Source: Diaprepes abbreviatus
Taxonomy: Eukaryota; Arthropoda; Insecta; Coleoptera; Curculionidae
DNA length: 64,000 bases
Assembly: GCA_034092305.1 (NCBI GenBank)
Contig: JASJET010000271.1
Location: forward strand, 62,001-126,000
Direction of reading: 5' to 3'
The position numbers were made by a program, and so were the translations under genes. Under the pieces are notes generated by a model. It saw only the letters and a program-made list of their open reading frames with translations. It did not search any database and was not told where the DNA came from. This document shows positions 33,377-47,228 of the stretch, one piece after another (the stretch's first letter is position 1; each line of letters begins with the position of its first letter).

Positions 33377-36300
33377 CGTTCGTTTGGTTTCTTGTAGAAG
33401 TTTTCAGACATTCCGCCAAAATCTCATTTGGCATCTTCTGTGCTAGGTGGTTGTAGATCAACCAAAAAACAAGTGTATATTCTCGAGTAGAATAATACAA
33501 GATATTCCTTTAGCTTCCCAAATTTAATGAAAAACAAAACAAAGAAAACCTTCATTCCCGACATACACGTCACGTAATTACACTGCTCTTAAAAGGGTTA
33601 CCGACCGCCGCAAACGATCTCCAGACTGTAACTGATGCTTATTATTCCTTAAAAGCCCGTACTTGTACACCCTCAGCACCCCGCGGATCCCGTTAGCACC
33701 CATATCACCTCATGGAACCCTGTAAACGTAAATTTAAGTTATGAAATGTAGAGAGCGTTGGCCTCTGAGTGTCTTAATCATAATTTTTATATAAAAGGGT
33801 TAATATAACTATTTTATATCTTTCTATAACTAAAGAAACAAGTTAGCATCTGTAAAAAAAATTGAATGCCTTTTTATTCATTTTGCTCGTATTTAAATCA
33901 CTCTTTCCTGCAACAGAAAAAACAGTAGCTAAAATAATTCCTTTCACAGGTCAAACGTTATATTACATTATAATGAGTTTATTTGATTATTGCTTTGTTT
34001 CCTAATAATGGGAAAATCGTTCAATGTTTTAATACATTTTAACGGTATTTGCATATATCATATGTAAGACCTCCATCGGCCCTTATCTCTTCGGTTTTAT
34101 TTTCATAACCAGGGTAGGATTTCTTCGACAGATTTATATACAAATCTTAGTCTAGGTCTTTTACTTTATGTCCTCATAAATTCTGAGCTTATATATTAAA
34201 AAAAAAAACATTTAAACGACTGAAAGATAATAAAGTTGAGATTTTATTCATGTACGATAATTGGTTTATGTCTCCTTTAAACTTTCTTGGGCGGTAATAA
34301 GAAATATATACTATCTTGTTCTCATGGGAAAAAAATCTCTCCACTGAGTGATTATTTAATTACTCATTTTAGCAGAATACACTTTAGGTTAAACAGTATT
34401 AAATAATTAATATTTCTTCCATTACAACTTTAGAGTAAGCAATACGAAGGCAACATTCCAAAAGTCCATCATCCCGTCCACTGATGATCTGATAACGTTG
34501 CATCGTTGTAAAATCTAGTTTTGATTATGTTTGGTGATTTCCCTAATGGCTAGTATAGAAACTTATTAGTCTGTCGCCTGGCTCAAGATTATTATTGCTA
34601 ATAATATTCACAGAATGTATAAAAGTTTTGAGATATATGTTCGTCTTATCTGCGAAAGGTTATATAATTTTTAGGAAAAACTCCATTAGTGCTCTTATTG
34701 GAGATCCTCTGGAGCTAATTATTGGTCTTAGTGGTCTATTGGCGTGATGTGAGCGCTGATTGTAATTTTTAAGGTAACAGGTGTTTGTATTTTTTCAATG
34801 TTTGGTAGATTTTTGACCCTCTAGATTTGATTGGATCACAAACTAACAGTCTATCTCCTGCTTTTTCCAGAATATCCCCGACTTTGTAGTTCTTATATTA
34901 CGACTAACAGAAATTTCATGGATTCATCTTTACGAAGTTCTTTTAAGGTTAATGTTTAGGTCTTAGAGAGATTTTGCACTGGATTTTCCTTGTTTCTTAG
35001 GATTAATATTATTTTCTCCATAAACTTGTTGAAAAAGTTGTCATCGACTTTTATTAATTCTACAGAACTTATGATGTCTAAAACAGGTGTTTTTAAGTGA
35101 TGCAGCGAAATTAAGGATCTTTGCCCAATAGTTATTCTTCTGGGTGTTGTGAGTATCCTTTAAGATAAGATTATAATAGATTTCCTTGGATTTGTTTCAG
35201 GTGACGTTGGTTGTTATTGTTATTTTCGTTATTCAACTATAATGGAGTGTTTTCTAGCTATATTTTTTTCAGTCCCATATCTTATATATGTTATAAAAAA
35301 TTGACTCATAGTAATCTGTCAGAATTTCGGCATTAATTTCTTCATAGCGATGTATTGCTTCTTCCAAAAGAAAGTATTTTCGCCATTGGTGATAATTTAT
35401 TTGCGATTGTATTAGTATTTTGCTAGTCTTGTCCAGAACACGATATAATCTATTATCTGGTATGGATCACTTTAACCTGAAACTGTTAGGGATGACGTGA
35501 CTGTCTCGGGCTTATAGTAAAAATGAAGAACCAGCTTCTTCCTTGGCAAGCTTAATTGAGACTAGCATTGTCTTTACTTTGTCTACATTACATTAAAAAA
35601 TAATGAAATTTTAGCAAATCCAGTGTCGAGATATCTATTTTTTTTCAACTACTACACTGCAACAACAAATCATTGAGGTATATAAAGTGAAGCGCTTCAA
35701 TAGCCACAGTCCTTTTATAAACTTGTAGCCTTAGGACAACACATTCAGAAAGAAAGAAAGAAAACAAAATAAAAACAATGCAAGTCCGACAGCCACATTT
35801 ATGTCAATAACCAATATTATCTACAAACTTGAAACAAATGTTATATTATGAGATATTTGGATACACCACTATAGGCCCAAAACAATAGTCAAAACAGTGG
35901 GCAGATAAGGAAGAACCAGAATCAATACCGATGCGACAATCTTCTCATCTGCAGGAAGGCCATGATCTCAATTTAATTGAAAGCTGAAGTAATTTTGTTT
36001 ATCGAAAATCTAGAAAAAGGCGGAACTATTAACAATGAATACGATGCTACTTTTTTAAATGATTTGAAATAAAAAAAGGTTAGACTTCGTAAAAAAATCT
36101 TCATTCATTAGTACAAAGGTAATGGCCGAAATTCATGAACTGTGATTTAAAGTAGTACCGGATATGAGTCTGTTTCCACAGCGATTAATGTCCATTTTGC
36201 AAACTAGGACTAAGACACCTACAAATAATGGGTCTAAGCATTGGTGAGGTACGCGAGTAACTTTAAAATAGAAACACATCGAAAAATAAAGTAAAGATAT

Positions 36301-36608
36301 GTCATAATTTTTTTCCTTAATAGGTCAAAAATTTTTCGTCTCATACATGATTTAAGTTTTTACATTAAAACTGAAGTGTAATGATGAATGAGAGTAATAA
36401 TTTAGTATCAGTAAATTGAAATGAAAAAAAAAACTGGTTTGAACGCGCTGACACGGCCAATGAGGCTGTATGGAAAAGTAGCATGGTGTTAAGTTAAAGA
36501 AAAAAAAATAAATGACTTAATCAATTTTTAAAAGACAGATAAGATAATTCAAAAATTAATCAGCGCCTTTATTACCACTCATCAATAAACTTTCTGTAAA
36601 TTTTTAGG
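33375..36608. other. No gene recognised; possible decayed retroelement at 34700-35500
   Basis: On the minus strand NYKVGDILEKAGDRLLVCD (about 34800-34890) faintly resembles the C-terminal domain of Ty3/gypsy integrases, but the surrounding frames are full of stops. Otherwise AT-rich DNA. Confidence 0.3.
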
Positions 36609-36707
36609 AATCATCTGCATCTTATAAGATGATCAGAATTGCTGTTCTGCTTTTTCATGGAATAATTACTATTGCCATTGGCCTTGTAATTCTTATGATA
36701 TTTTCGG
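36609..36707 (+). CDS. Possible membrane-span exon
   Basis: TTTTTAG precedes and GGTAAGT follows a 33-codon frame ESSASYKMIRIAVLLF..GIITIAIGLVILMIF, one transmembrane helix. Its phase does not match the donor at 23629, so it is not directly the next exon of the OR-like gene; an intermediate exon would be needed. Weak. Confidence 0.22.
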
Positions 36708-36709
36708 TA

Positions 36710-38157
36710 AGTTTATTTATTATAGCTTGAAAATATCCGACTCGTGCGAGATCTACAACGAAGATTTTTCACCCTAATGAATGTATGCCTATTCTTTTAT
36801 ATTATGAGGTATCGTGGAGTTCATCCTATTGCCGCTTTGCAGAATAAAGAAAATATCAAAATAAATCATTATAGACGCCATTTAATATGTTTAAATAATT
36901 TAATTTTCAAATTAAAGAGATTTAAAGAAAAACTAAGGGGCCCCGGACGTTGTATGTAGGGCCAAAATATGCACTACAATTAAACTGAAAAATATCCACT
37001 GTTACCAAATAAATAAGTCGTAGGTCCTAGAAATAAAACTCAGCTCTGCCCCAAGCCTTACTCTCGCATTCTCGAAAAGGTTACTTCGCTTTACCATAGG
37101 GTGTATGGGTGTAAAATGAATGTACCTTACGTAAAAAAACGAGTTCGGGTAAAAGATGAGTTTCTAGCGCTTAACAGAACGATTGACTAAGGTGATATAT
37201 TCCCAAAGCGTTGTTCGAATAACCAAATTTCCTTTTATATTGTAGCAGGGAAACGGTCGAAAAAGAGGAACGAAGAATAAATTTAACCAACAATGCTACA
37301 CATTATTTTGAATAAAAAAGTTCCTTAAAACATTTATCCAAAATGCAAACATCCACGGGAAAGAAGTCAGAATATCAAAAATTTTCATACACATTTGCAT
37401 TGCATTTATTTCTTTACCCACTTGGTGCAAAAGTGCACACTAACACTTTTAAGACGATTCACGTCACATAAATAAATACAAACTATGTTTTTTGTATAAC
37501 TAAATGCTTAAAATGTCCCAGGGGCGGATACAGCCCCTTTTCGCTTGCATTTGATTTATGTTCTTTCATAATTAATATTTAGTGTCTTAGAAATTATTTT
37601 TGCTGAAAGCGTCAACTTTATACCATTTTTGTTGGGATTTTTTCTTTAAAATGTTATGCAGAATTATTGGTTAAACTTACAAAACTTAGTTCCCCATCAC
37701 CCTGTATATATAGAGACATAAGGTCTACAGGAGAGATGATTGAGCTAGAGTACAAACTTAAGACAATTAGGTGCAATATTCTCAGAATATGCTAAATAAT
37801 GTTAAGAGAGTGCAAATCTACACAAAATGAATACCTTCATTAATAAAAAAGAAAGGGGGAATAACAAGTCGTAATGTTATAAGAAAAAAATTAAATCCTC
37901 TTCATCCTCCGCACACAGAATTATAATTAAACAAGTAAGCGTCTTAACTACAGAAAGAAATCACAAAATATTTAATGGGAAAATAATCACCTGCGAGAGG
38001 CTAAACTAAGAAAAAAAAATAAAAACAATAAATATACCGAACCTTCATACAAAAAAATAATGACTTCTAGCAGCAAGTATTTGATACAAACGATGGAAGC
38101 CAATAAATAATCAACACCATGAAAGAATCAACAGAGAACGGATTGACAACCGGAATA

Positions 38158-38219
<62 letters not shown>

Positions 38220-39689
38220 TGATTGCACATTCCACCATATTGCCTTTTCTCGGCCCGCTGTCCTGTTTCTCTGGTGTGTTGTTTTTGGTTTGGTTTTGAG
38301 TAGAGTTTGAAAGGTTTTTTGCATCATCCCTCTTGTTAAAGTTTTTAGTGGCGTACAATGATTTTTCTTATAAATGTTAATTAGATTGCCTTCTGGAACG
38401 CCACTGAAACCAGGAATTTTATTCTAATTACATTGAAAGAAGCCCCTTATTATCACAAATGAGCATGCCAACTTTTACCAAAATTAGCCAAAAGTTTTTG
38501 AGTAATAAATTTTTCCTAAAAATCTCAACACCCTATATCTCGAAAACGAATCAAGTTAGGACATATGCTTATAGGAAAGAAAAATCTTATTTCTATCTCA
38601 AAAATCGATCCTATAAGTTTGGCAGTTTAACACTGGGTCAATTTACAGTACAAAATATTTTAAAAAGGTGTCAAGGGACTGTAAATTTTCTACCAATATT
38701 GGATTAAAGACGCAAAGGTAAGCTATAGCTAATGAACGTCTTTTGATCTTTTAACATTCAATTCTACGTAAAATCGCCCTTTGACATTTACTCACCTCAA
38801 AATCGATTTACTAAATCTAAGACCAATTAATATTTTGAATATTCTAAAGTAGACAAATCAAAATTAAAATAAGCAGGTTTATAGCCCAAACAGCCTGCCT
38901 AAGTTAAAACGTGGGTCTTGTTGAAAATCATCGGTTAGAATTTTCCGGAACATATGTTGAGTGAAATTCTAGATTAAAATTTAATTGTGGAAAACCGATA
39001 GAAGAAACAATGTCTATCCAAGTGTTCCTAACGATACGACAGCTGCAATCTCACACAAGATATAATGCCTTGGGAGGTTTTATATAGGAGGGATGAACCG
39101 AACTCGTGGAGGTAACTAAACTAATGACTGGCGACTGTTATATCAAAAACATCCTGCATGATGTTTTGTCATATATCGTCAATGCTTGATATGCAAGACT
39201 CTTCGATAACACTCGAGCATAGGTAGCTAGCATAGTGATTAATTAATTCGATGCAGTCTATTCAAAGATGAGATTATCCACTATAAAACGTAGATTTTAT
39301 TCGAGAGCAAATTTGAAATCATCTAAAATTCAACGTACTATGAATTAACAGTTCCAACTACAAAAGAGGAGCTTCATAAAATGCATTTCTTCGAGAATAT
39401 ATTTAAAGTCTATTTAGTGAAATTCCGAGAAGGATACACGTAGTAATAAAAAGTGAGGGAGAATGTTTATTAGTATGTAGTTAATCTTTTATTTTATTCA
39501 AAAATCAGTTTTTGCCACCCCACATTTTAAGTTAAATTAAATATATTTTCAAAACATCATTTTAAAGATTTTCTTGTCATGAAATCTTAATATTGTTCAC
39601 TTAAGTTTTGTAAAATATACTGTTCTTTTTAACGAAAAGTATTTAGATTGCTTGATTATTCAAAATTTATATTTTTAAAAAGTAATTAT
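36710..39689. other. No gene recognised, includes (TA)n at 38159-38220
   Basis: Intergenic AT-rich DNA. 38459-38700 (CACCCTATATCTCGAAAACG) looks like a dispersed non-coding repeat; its open frame has no coding features. Confidence 0.5.
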
Positions 39690-41165
39690 ACAAATTAAAA
39701 AATATTTGATTCAAATTACCTTAGATGAAAAACCTCAAATATTTAGAGAGGTTGGGGTAACGTTCATTTCAACAATGAGAAGACGCCCATCAGATGAACC
39801 AAAAACTTACCACCCAATAAAACTTCTCCTAAAAACAATAGAGAAACTGACTGAACAACATTTAAGAAGTCAAACACAAAAAAAAACAGTTTGGATATCA
39901 GTTTGATAAATCCATTGGAAATGTGCTACAGAATCTGGTGGATAAACGGGAAAAATATCGATGGCAAAAAAAATCTTTGAACGCTTTGATCAATATGGAG
40001 GGAGTTTTGGTAAAGTCTCACATAAATCTACAGAAGGACCCTAAAGTGAAGACAAATAGAGCATCTTCCAATACGATGGATTCAATCAATGCTAAAGAGC
40101 GGAGTCATTACTGCACCTCGACAACGAAGAGACGACAATTACTACAAAGAATATCCCCACGAGGGAGAGCTATCGCCTCTACTTTAATTCCTAGTCGTGA
40201 ATAGTTTGCTGAGTCAATTAAATGAGTCAGGATTTACAAAGCAAAATTATGCTGAAGACCTAGTTGTCATTATCAGAGACAAGACTGAAGGGTCTACGTT
40301 AAGCTTTATCCAGTCTTAAATCAAATTAGTAACTGGTGCATAGAGGAAGGACTACTTGTTAGTTCTATAAAAGCCGTCCTCGTGCCATTCACGAAGAGAC
40401 AAAAATTAAACATGAATGCTCCAACTTTAAATTGAACAATAGTGAGCTTTCCGAAAGCGGTTAAATATCTGGGAGTAATAAGAGATCAGAAACTAATATG
40501 GAACAGCCACATAGAAAACTTTCCCCAAAAGCAATAGTGGGAAATCGGACATATCTAGGAATCTTTGGAAAAACCTGTGGTTTGAAAATAATCTTATCAT
40601 AATATAAAATGATCACCAAACCTATATGCTTCCTTAGTATGATAGTCAAAGACGTAACAAGTAACAGCTCGAAGAAAGCTGCAAAAATACAGAAGCTAAC
40701 CTATGTAGAGATTATAGGGTCTATTTCTTCATACCTTACAGCAATAATAGAAGCAATGTTAAACGTTCCCCTGTTGCATAGCTTTGATGAGAACGCCAGC
40801 AACAATTGTTCTTAAGCTGTTCTACACAGAACACTTTAAATCTGAAAGCTTTGTTGGGCAAATAAAGATTCTAGAGTAAATTTCAACAGAATCCATATCG
40901 AAACCGACATGTCTATAAAGTATGATCTTAATATGAACTGTGAAGAAGTACTTGACCACTACCAAGCAAACAGAGAAGGATTACCTCGACAAAAGAAAGA
41001 TTCATTGATAGGGTTTATTGGTAGATCCAAGACGAAAGAAGAAGAGTGAAAATATCAGACCTAGGCTTACTAAATCCTTGGGAAACACTTCCACCATTGT
41101 CAAAGAAGAAATACATTCAATTCCACGTGCCGAATGCTTGAATAAAAACTCTAACAAAGCCAAAA
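39690..41165 (+). pseudogene. Decayed Jockey/R1-type non-LTR retrotransposon pol
   Basis: Scattered over three frames: PSDEPKTYHPIKLLL..EKLTEQHL (RT motif 1 region), ALINMEGV, then NESGFTKQNYAEDLVVIIRD (motif C with YAED for YADD), WCIEEGLLV, VLVPFTKRQKLN and VKYLGVIRDQKLIWN. The order is that of the finger-palm-thumb of insect Jockey-like RT. Many stops, no target duplications seen. Confidence 0.8.
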
Positions 41166-42956
41166 ATTGTTAACAACAAATCATATTATGTTATTATGTT
41201 ACTCATGAATTAAAAATAGCATTATATATGTTTTGTATTTGTTATAAACTAGATTATAATGAGGTATTGCATTCAAAAGATTTGAGATTAGGATACAATT
41301 GGTGAATGGGAGAATTGTTCTCCAAAACGTACTTATGTTTATTATGTTAGTTTTGTCGTGACACAACTCGATTCTGTATAGGTATAAGTAGTGAACTTAC
41401 TATTATATATCGTAGGAAAATATATATAGATAGATATTTCCGGCACTGCGTTAGAGCGAGGGAACGATGATTCCCGAAACTATATTTCCCTGCACCTCCA
41501 TAGGCGATTTTATAAAGCGAGTCGACTGCAATAACTTTTAAATTTATTATTCCATATTTAAATAAATTAATTTTTTTAGCCTTATTATAATGCATTCGAA
41601 AAATTCATATTATTTACCACCATTCTTTCTAAAGTACATCATGCATCTTATCTGGGACAGGAATATGAGAATATGGTAAGTACTTAAACATTTCAAAAAT
41701 ATTAGTATATTTGTTTAATTCAAGCAATATTTACTTTCAAACAAAACACTCAAAATTTTATACTACTTGTTAATGATTTTTTAAAACTGCCTGGTAAAAG
41801 TGAACATGTATACGAAATGCTTCCACATAATAGGTTCTATGTATGCTCACATAATAATATCTTTGCAATTTCCAAACTTTCCCGCGTATAAGGTGGTAAC
41901 AAGTCTTAACATAAGCGATTAAAAGTTGTAACTTATTGGGTGTTTTGGCATTAATTTATTGATGTTAGAACATTACAGTTGAACAATTTGTAAAAATGTC
42001 ACAAGATGCAACTGGAAGCTGCCTACAGAAACTTTTTTCCTTCATTCTTAATTTAAATTGTTTTATTGAGAACAATAAATTGTTGGAGAGAATTTTTCTG
42101 ACCGATCGCTAAAGATGAAAGAAATTGTGCCACAAACTGGAATTTCGAAAACAGGGATTCTTGGGATACGTAACGAGCCTTTGAATTACGTTGACGTATG
42201 GGCCAGTCGAATTACCTTCGATATGAGGTGATTTTGACATTTAGTGTTTTTAGATATCAGCCGACGGGAGGAAGTTCAGAATGATGGTGGTAATTCATGG
42301 TTTCTTAGGCTTCAATTCTTTTTTCGGACATAACTTTATATTAAACAATTAAGGTGTGAAGAGTTTTGAGTTAGTAGAAAAAGCTCTTGCTTCCTTAGAA
42401 AAAAAGTTCCAAACAAAAGTTGTGCGCCTTAGAAATACATTTAAAACAAGAAAAAGAGCATCAAAATCGGCTTATTTATTCATTAGTTATTGCAAAAACA
42501 TGATAAAATGGCTGTTGTTTTAATTGTTAATAGACAATAGAAAAACATATTGTATATACCTCATACTGCAGAAAAAAAAGCATCTTATTTAATAAAATAA
42601 GCATGCGAATTTCAAGTAAAAATATTCAAATAGTTTTTTAATCGTGAATTTGTCTATAACTTTTGAGCTTGTGTTTAATTGGATCGGAAAGTCCTAGAAT
42701 GATCTGTAAATGAGCAAATCACTTATACTAGTATTATTAGAAAAGAACGAAACGAAGTATTGATTTTAAATTGTTGAAATAGATTTACAAAGTTAGCGTT
42801 CATTTTTCCGTTATAAACAAACAAAATACCGCTTCCAAAAATAACGATATCGAAACGTCGATAACTGGACGCCATCGCTGATATTTTTACGGGAATTTAA
42901 AAAAGAAAAAATCTTTACGACCAATAGAAACCGAGATAGAGTTTTTTTTTTAAATC
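41166..42956. other. Left flank of Polinton copy 2, no gene recognised
   Basis: AT-rich; may include the other part of the long-inverted-repeat element interrupted by copy 2 (see 62380-64000). Confidence 0.4.
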
Positions 42957-42962
42957 ACTGTG
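42957..42962. repeat. Left target-site duplication ACTGTG
   Basis: ACTGTG directly before the terminal AGTAGTGAAC of copy 2 and repeated at 62374-62379. Six base pairs is the known Polinton duplication length. Confidence 0.92.
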
Positions 42963-42994
42963 AGTAGTGAACATAACCCGATTCGCTCGATCCC

Positions 42995-43215
42995 CCCACT
43001 CCTCGACCTTGACCTTGACCTTGCTTCACCCCTCTTTGGCCCCGCCCACATGTCCTTGTCATTGACCTTGAAAGTGCACGTGTGCTTTGGCCTTGGCCTT
43101 GTGTTCAAGGTTGTGTGTGTGACCTTGACCTTGACCTTGGTCGAGACGACCTTGACTTTGTTGAAGGTCATCTTGGGTGTGTGACCTTGAAGATATGTTA
43201 CGTGGTTGGGGGTGA
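42995..43215 (+). promoter_or_regulatory. Array of AAGGTCA half-sites at the left end
   Basis: Written on this strand as GACCTTGACCTTGACC, TCATTGACCTTGAAAG, GTGTGACCTTGACC and GTGACCTTGAAG. On the other strand these are TCAAGGTCA, the extended half-site bound by FTZ-F1 and ERR-type monomeric nuclear receptors. At least nine sites lie within 250 bp of the PolB TATA box. Confidence 0.6.
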
Positions 43216-43227
43216 CCTTGAATGGTT

Positions 43228-43262
43228 TTATATAATGTATGGGGCAGTTTCATTCATCAGTT
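43228..43262 (+). promoter_or_regulatory. PolB core promoter: TATA box and initiator (left arm)
   Basis: TATATAATG at about 43229-43237 and TCAGTT (arthropod initiator TCAGT) at 43257-43262, 28 bp apart, 47 bp before the ATG at 43309. Inverted duplicate in the right arm (about 62080-62115, where TATAAGG replaces TATAATG on the gene strand). Confidence 0.6.
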
Positions 43263-43308
43263 GGCTCTGACTTGTATAGGTAGTACATGTGTTAATATTT
43301 GACAAATC

Positions 43309-46300
43309 ATGGCATATGTTTGTGAAAATTGCGGTTCTAAGTTTACTAATATTTATAATATGAGACGTCATCAAAGAGAATCGTGTGCGGCGAGATTTAA
43401 TGAAGTGCCTGGAGGAAAACGGCTCCGAATTGAAGAGTATACATCGACGATTCCGCTAATTAATTGCGCCACATGTAATGTAGATGTTCCAATAAATCAT
43501 ATGTCGGTGCATAAACGAACACAACAACATAAAAATAATTCATGTTTGCCGGTATGTCATGGTGTGCAACTCGTTGAATGTGCCTTCAAAAGGAGAATTG
43601 CAACCTATCGGGTTAGCAGTGATATGGAGCATTCCGATTACGTAATGTTCTTTGCAGACATTAAATCCAAGGTGGTGGAACTTGTTAATAATTTATTGCG
43701 TGTGCATCATGCTTTAAAAGTTAACATGACAGCTGTTGGCGAGTACATGCTTCCATCACAAGAAATATTCAGTGAAAAATCCTTCAACACTGCTAATCAA
43801 ATAATTAGTGTAGAAAGTGATTTGGATGCCGTTTACCATTCTTTCACCGAATTAATAAAAACGCAGGCGACAGAGTTCCAGGAGAAAGATTCAGGTATGG
43901 AAAAATCAAAACCCGATATATTAAACTGATTTTTATATATTATTTTTCTTGTTATAGGATGGGCTCTTGTGCGAATTTTATACTTGGAAGTTGGTATCAA
44001 CAAGTATATGCCTATGGGTGGCTCATCATACATCAAGTTGCCGTGTTCTATTGAAAAGAAAGGAGCTGTCGTCAATGTGATTAACCAGGACGAATTTTGC
44101 TTTGCGTGGGCTGTAACATCAGCATTGTTTCCTCCAACAGCAGAGCCTTCACAGAAGACATCCTACCCCCATTTTTCTAGAGTGCTAAATGTAACAGGTA
44201 TGGATTTTCCAGTAAAATTACGTGACATTAAAAAATTTGAGGAAATGAACAACATATCAATTAACGTATACGGTCTGGAATCTAAATATGAAAATAATGA
44301 AGTAATACATGAAGTTATTGGTCCACTGAGGTATGCGTCAAAAAAGTTGGATAGGCATGTAAATTTATTGTTAATTACAAAAGACTGTAGTAGTAAAGAT
44401 GGCGGTGAACATTTTTGTGATACGACTTGTTCAAAGAGTCATTATTGTTGGATTCGGGATTTATCACGTTTAGTTTCAAGTCAAATTAGTTGTCAACAAC
44501 ATAAAATATATTTCTGTGATGGTTGCCTCATTTATTTTAGTACACCGTCAGCTTTAACTTTACATCAAAGCTACGATTGTAACCACATTTTCACGCAAAC
44601 ACCCTCAGTGGATTTAAAAATCGATAAATTTGGAAAGAGTGTGCCGGAAAATATTTTAAAATTCGAGGGTATAGAAAAGCAAATGCGCGTTCCATTCGTG
44701 GTTTATGCAGATTTCGAATCTGTTTTAAAACCCATTGAAACGGTACAACCAAACCCACAAAATTCTTACACTGTAAAAAGTTTTAAACATGAACCATATT
44801 CTTTTGCTTATTTAATTAAATGCTCTTTTGACGACTCACTTTCGAAATTTGAGCTATTTCGGGGGAATAATGCAGCTCAAGTCTTTGTGGATCGTATCGA
44901 GTGTGATTTAAGGGCTCTATACAACACATATTTAAAAGACATTAAGCCTATGAAACCGTTAACGCCTGAAGAAAAAAGGGAGTTTAATGATGCTAAAATA
45001 TGTGGTATATGTGAAGGCCCTTTTGAAGAGGGTGAGATTAAAGTACGAGACCACTGTCACATAACTGGTGCAAAAAGATTTGGTGCTGCACATTCCGTTT
45101 GTAATTTAAATTATAAATTACCCTCTTTTATCCCTATCATATTTCATAACTTAAGCGGCTACGACAGCCATTTATTTATAAAAGAGTTATGTAAATATGG
45201 GGATAAAATTGGTGTTTTGGCTCAAAGTAAGGAAAAGTACATATCATTTACCAAAAGCATTTATGTGCACGATTATTTTGATAGTAAATGTGGAAAAGTC
45301 AAGAGGAAATATTTAAAGTTGCGATTTATTGATAGTTTTAAATTTCTGTCAACGTCTTTGGAAAATTTAGGCAGCGGTTTAAACGACGACGATTTTATTG
45401 AAACGCGGAAACATTTTTCAAATATGAACCAATTTAATTTGATGCGTCAAAAGGGTGTTTTTCCCTATAGCTTTATTGACTCTATAGGAAAAATGGAAAA
45501 TACATGTCTTCCAAGTAAAGATGAATTTTATGATAATTTACGGGAAGAACATATTAGCGATGAAAGCTATAGAAGAGCAAAAGAAGTATGGCGCTTGTTT
45601 GGGTGTAAAACTTTGGGGGACTATTCGGACGTGTATTTAAAATCAGATGTGTTGCTATTGTGTGATGTTTTTGAGCAATTTCGGAATAATTGCTTAAAAT
45701 TCGATAAACTTGATCCAGCACATTACTATACCCTTCCAAGTTTATCATTTGATGTATGACTAAGGTAGAGTTAGAGCTCTTAACTGATATAGACATGATA
45801 CATTTTTTTAAGAAAGGTATACGCGGCGGCATAAGCCAGTGTACAGAAAGGAAGCACATCGCTAATAATATTTTTTTACCAGACTATGACCCAACAAAAC
45901 CTTCTTCATTTATAACATACCTTGATGCTACAAATATATATGGTCATAGTATGTCACAAGCATTACCATATGGTGGTTTTCGATGGTTAAGCGAGCGCGA
46001 AATTCTGGATTTAAATATTATGGCTGTTGGTGATGATAGTTTACATGGCTACGTTTTGGAAGTGGATGTGCATTATCCGACTGAGTTGCATGATGCACAT
46101 TCTGATCTTCCATTTCTAGTAGAAAATATCATACCGCCAACAGAAAACGCTAAATTACCGAAATTAATTCCCAATTTACAAGATAAAAAAAAATACATTG
46201 TACACTATAGAACTTTAAAACAAGCCATCGCCAACGGCTTAGTGGTAATGCAAACCCATCGAGTATTACAGTTTGAGCAATCAAAATGGCTAAAATCGTA

Positions 46301-47228
46301 TATTGATTTTAATACCAATTTACGTAACAAGGCCACCACAAAATTTGCGAAGGACACTTTTAAATTAAAAAATAACGCGATATTTGGTAAAACTATGGAA
46401 AATGTGGAAAATCGAAAGGATATAAAATTAGTAACACATTGGGAGAACAGTGTAGGCAGAAATGGAGCTAGAGCACTAATATCCCGCCCCAATTTCAATA
46501 GTAGCTCGATATTTACCGAGAACTTTGTTGCTATACATATGAATAAAGTTAAAATATTGTACAATAAACCAATTTATATCGGTTTTTCCATATTAGATAT
46601 ATCAAAGACTGTAATATACGATTTTTATTATAATTTTATTAAATCCAAGTTTGGCGATGATGCTTCGTTACTTTACACCGATACTGACTCGCTTATATTA
46701 AAAGTGTATACGGAAAACTTTTATCAAACTATATCAGAAAACCCCGAAAAATTCGATACATCAAATTACCCCGAAATTAATAATTTCAACATAATTAAAA
46801 GTAATTCTGTAGTTGGTAGAATGAAAGATGAGTTTCCTGGTGATCCGATAATAAGTTTTTATGGTACCGGCGCGAAGGCTTATTATGTAAAGTCCATTAA
46901 TAATGAATTAAAAAAAGCCAAAGGTATCAAAAAATGTGTTATCGAGAAAGACCTTCATCAGGAAGACTACCAAAGAATTGTTGAACGGGGTGGTTTGATA
47001 TTAAGAAAGATGAAGACATTTAGAAGTGAATTACATAACATTTATACCAACATAATAAATAAAGTAGCATTGTCACATAGCGATGATAAACGTTATGTAA
47101 TTCCCAGTTCAACCAAAACTCTACCTTGGGGGCATGCAGACATAGATTTTTACAAAACAGACCCGGAAGAAAACTTAGCAAATTTAGTCACCGTGTTGGA
47201 ATCATTTCTAAGTCAGGACAGCACGTAA
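43309..47228 (+). pseudogene. Protein-primed DNA polymerase B, left-arm copy (one frameshift)
   Basis: Exon 1 (43309-43894) starts MAYVCENCGSKF with a C2H2/C2HC finger and a second CxxC..H..H pair. After the intron the frame has exonuclease motifs VVYADFESVL (Exo I, about 44698), HNLSGYDSHLF (Exo II, about 45147) and YLKSDVLLL (Exo III, about 45634), with an HNH/endonuclease-VII-type CGICEGPF..VRDHCHITG insert between. Polymerase motifs: YLDATNIYGHSM (A), FKLKNNAIFGKT (B) and YTDTDS (C, 46674-46691). A 10-bp deletion at about 45752, compared with the right arm, shifts the frame, so this copy cannot give full-length polymerase. Confidence 0.93.
43895..43957 (+). other. Putative 63-nt intron in PolB (left arm)
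   Basis: CAG/GTATGG donor at 43895 and TTTTTCTTGTTATAG acceptor ending at 43957, with a pyrimidine-rich run before it. The unspliced frame stops at TGA (43927-43929); splicing joins the finger domain to the polymerase in frame (phase 1). The same 63 nt occur in the right arm. Confidence 0.65.

Noticed and set aside
36609..36707. Next exon of the odorant-receptor-like gene
   Set aside because: The phase does not fit the donor at 23629; kept only as a weak possible exon.
38459..38707. 82-codon frame
   Set aside because: Sequence resembles a dispersed non-coding repeat and shows no domain or splice or start context.
45756..47228. A separate second polymerase gene starting at 45756 by ATGA overlap
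   Set aside because: The right arm reads through this point uninterrupted, so the overlap is the result of a 10-bp deletion.
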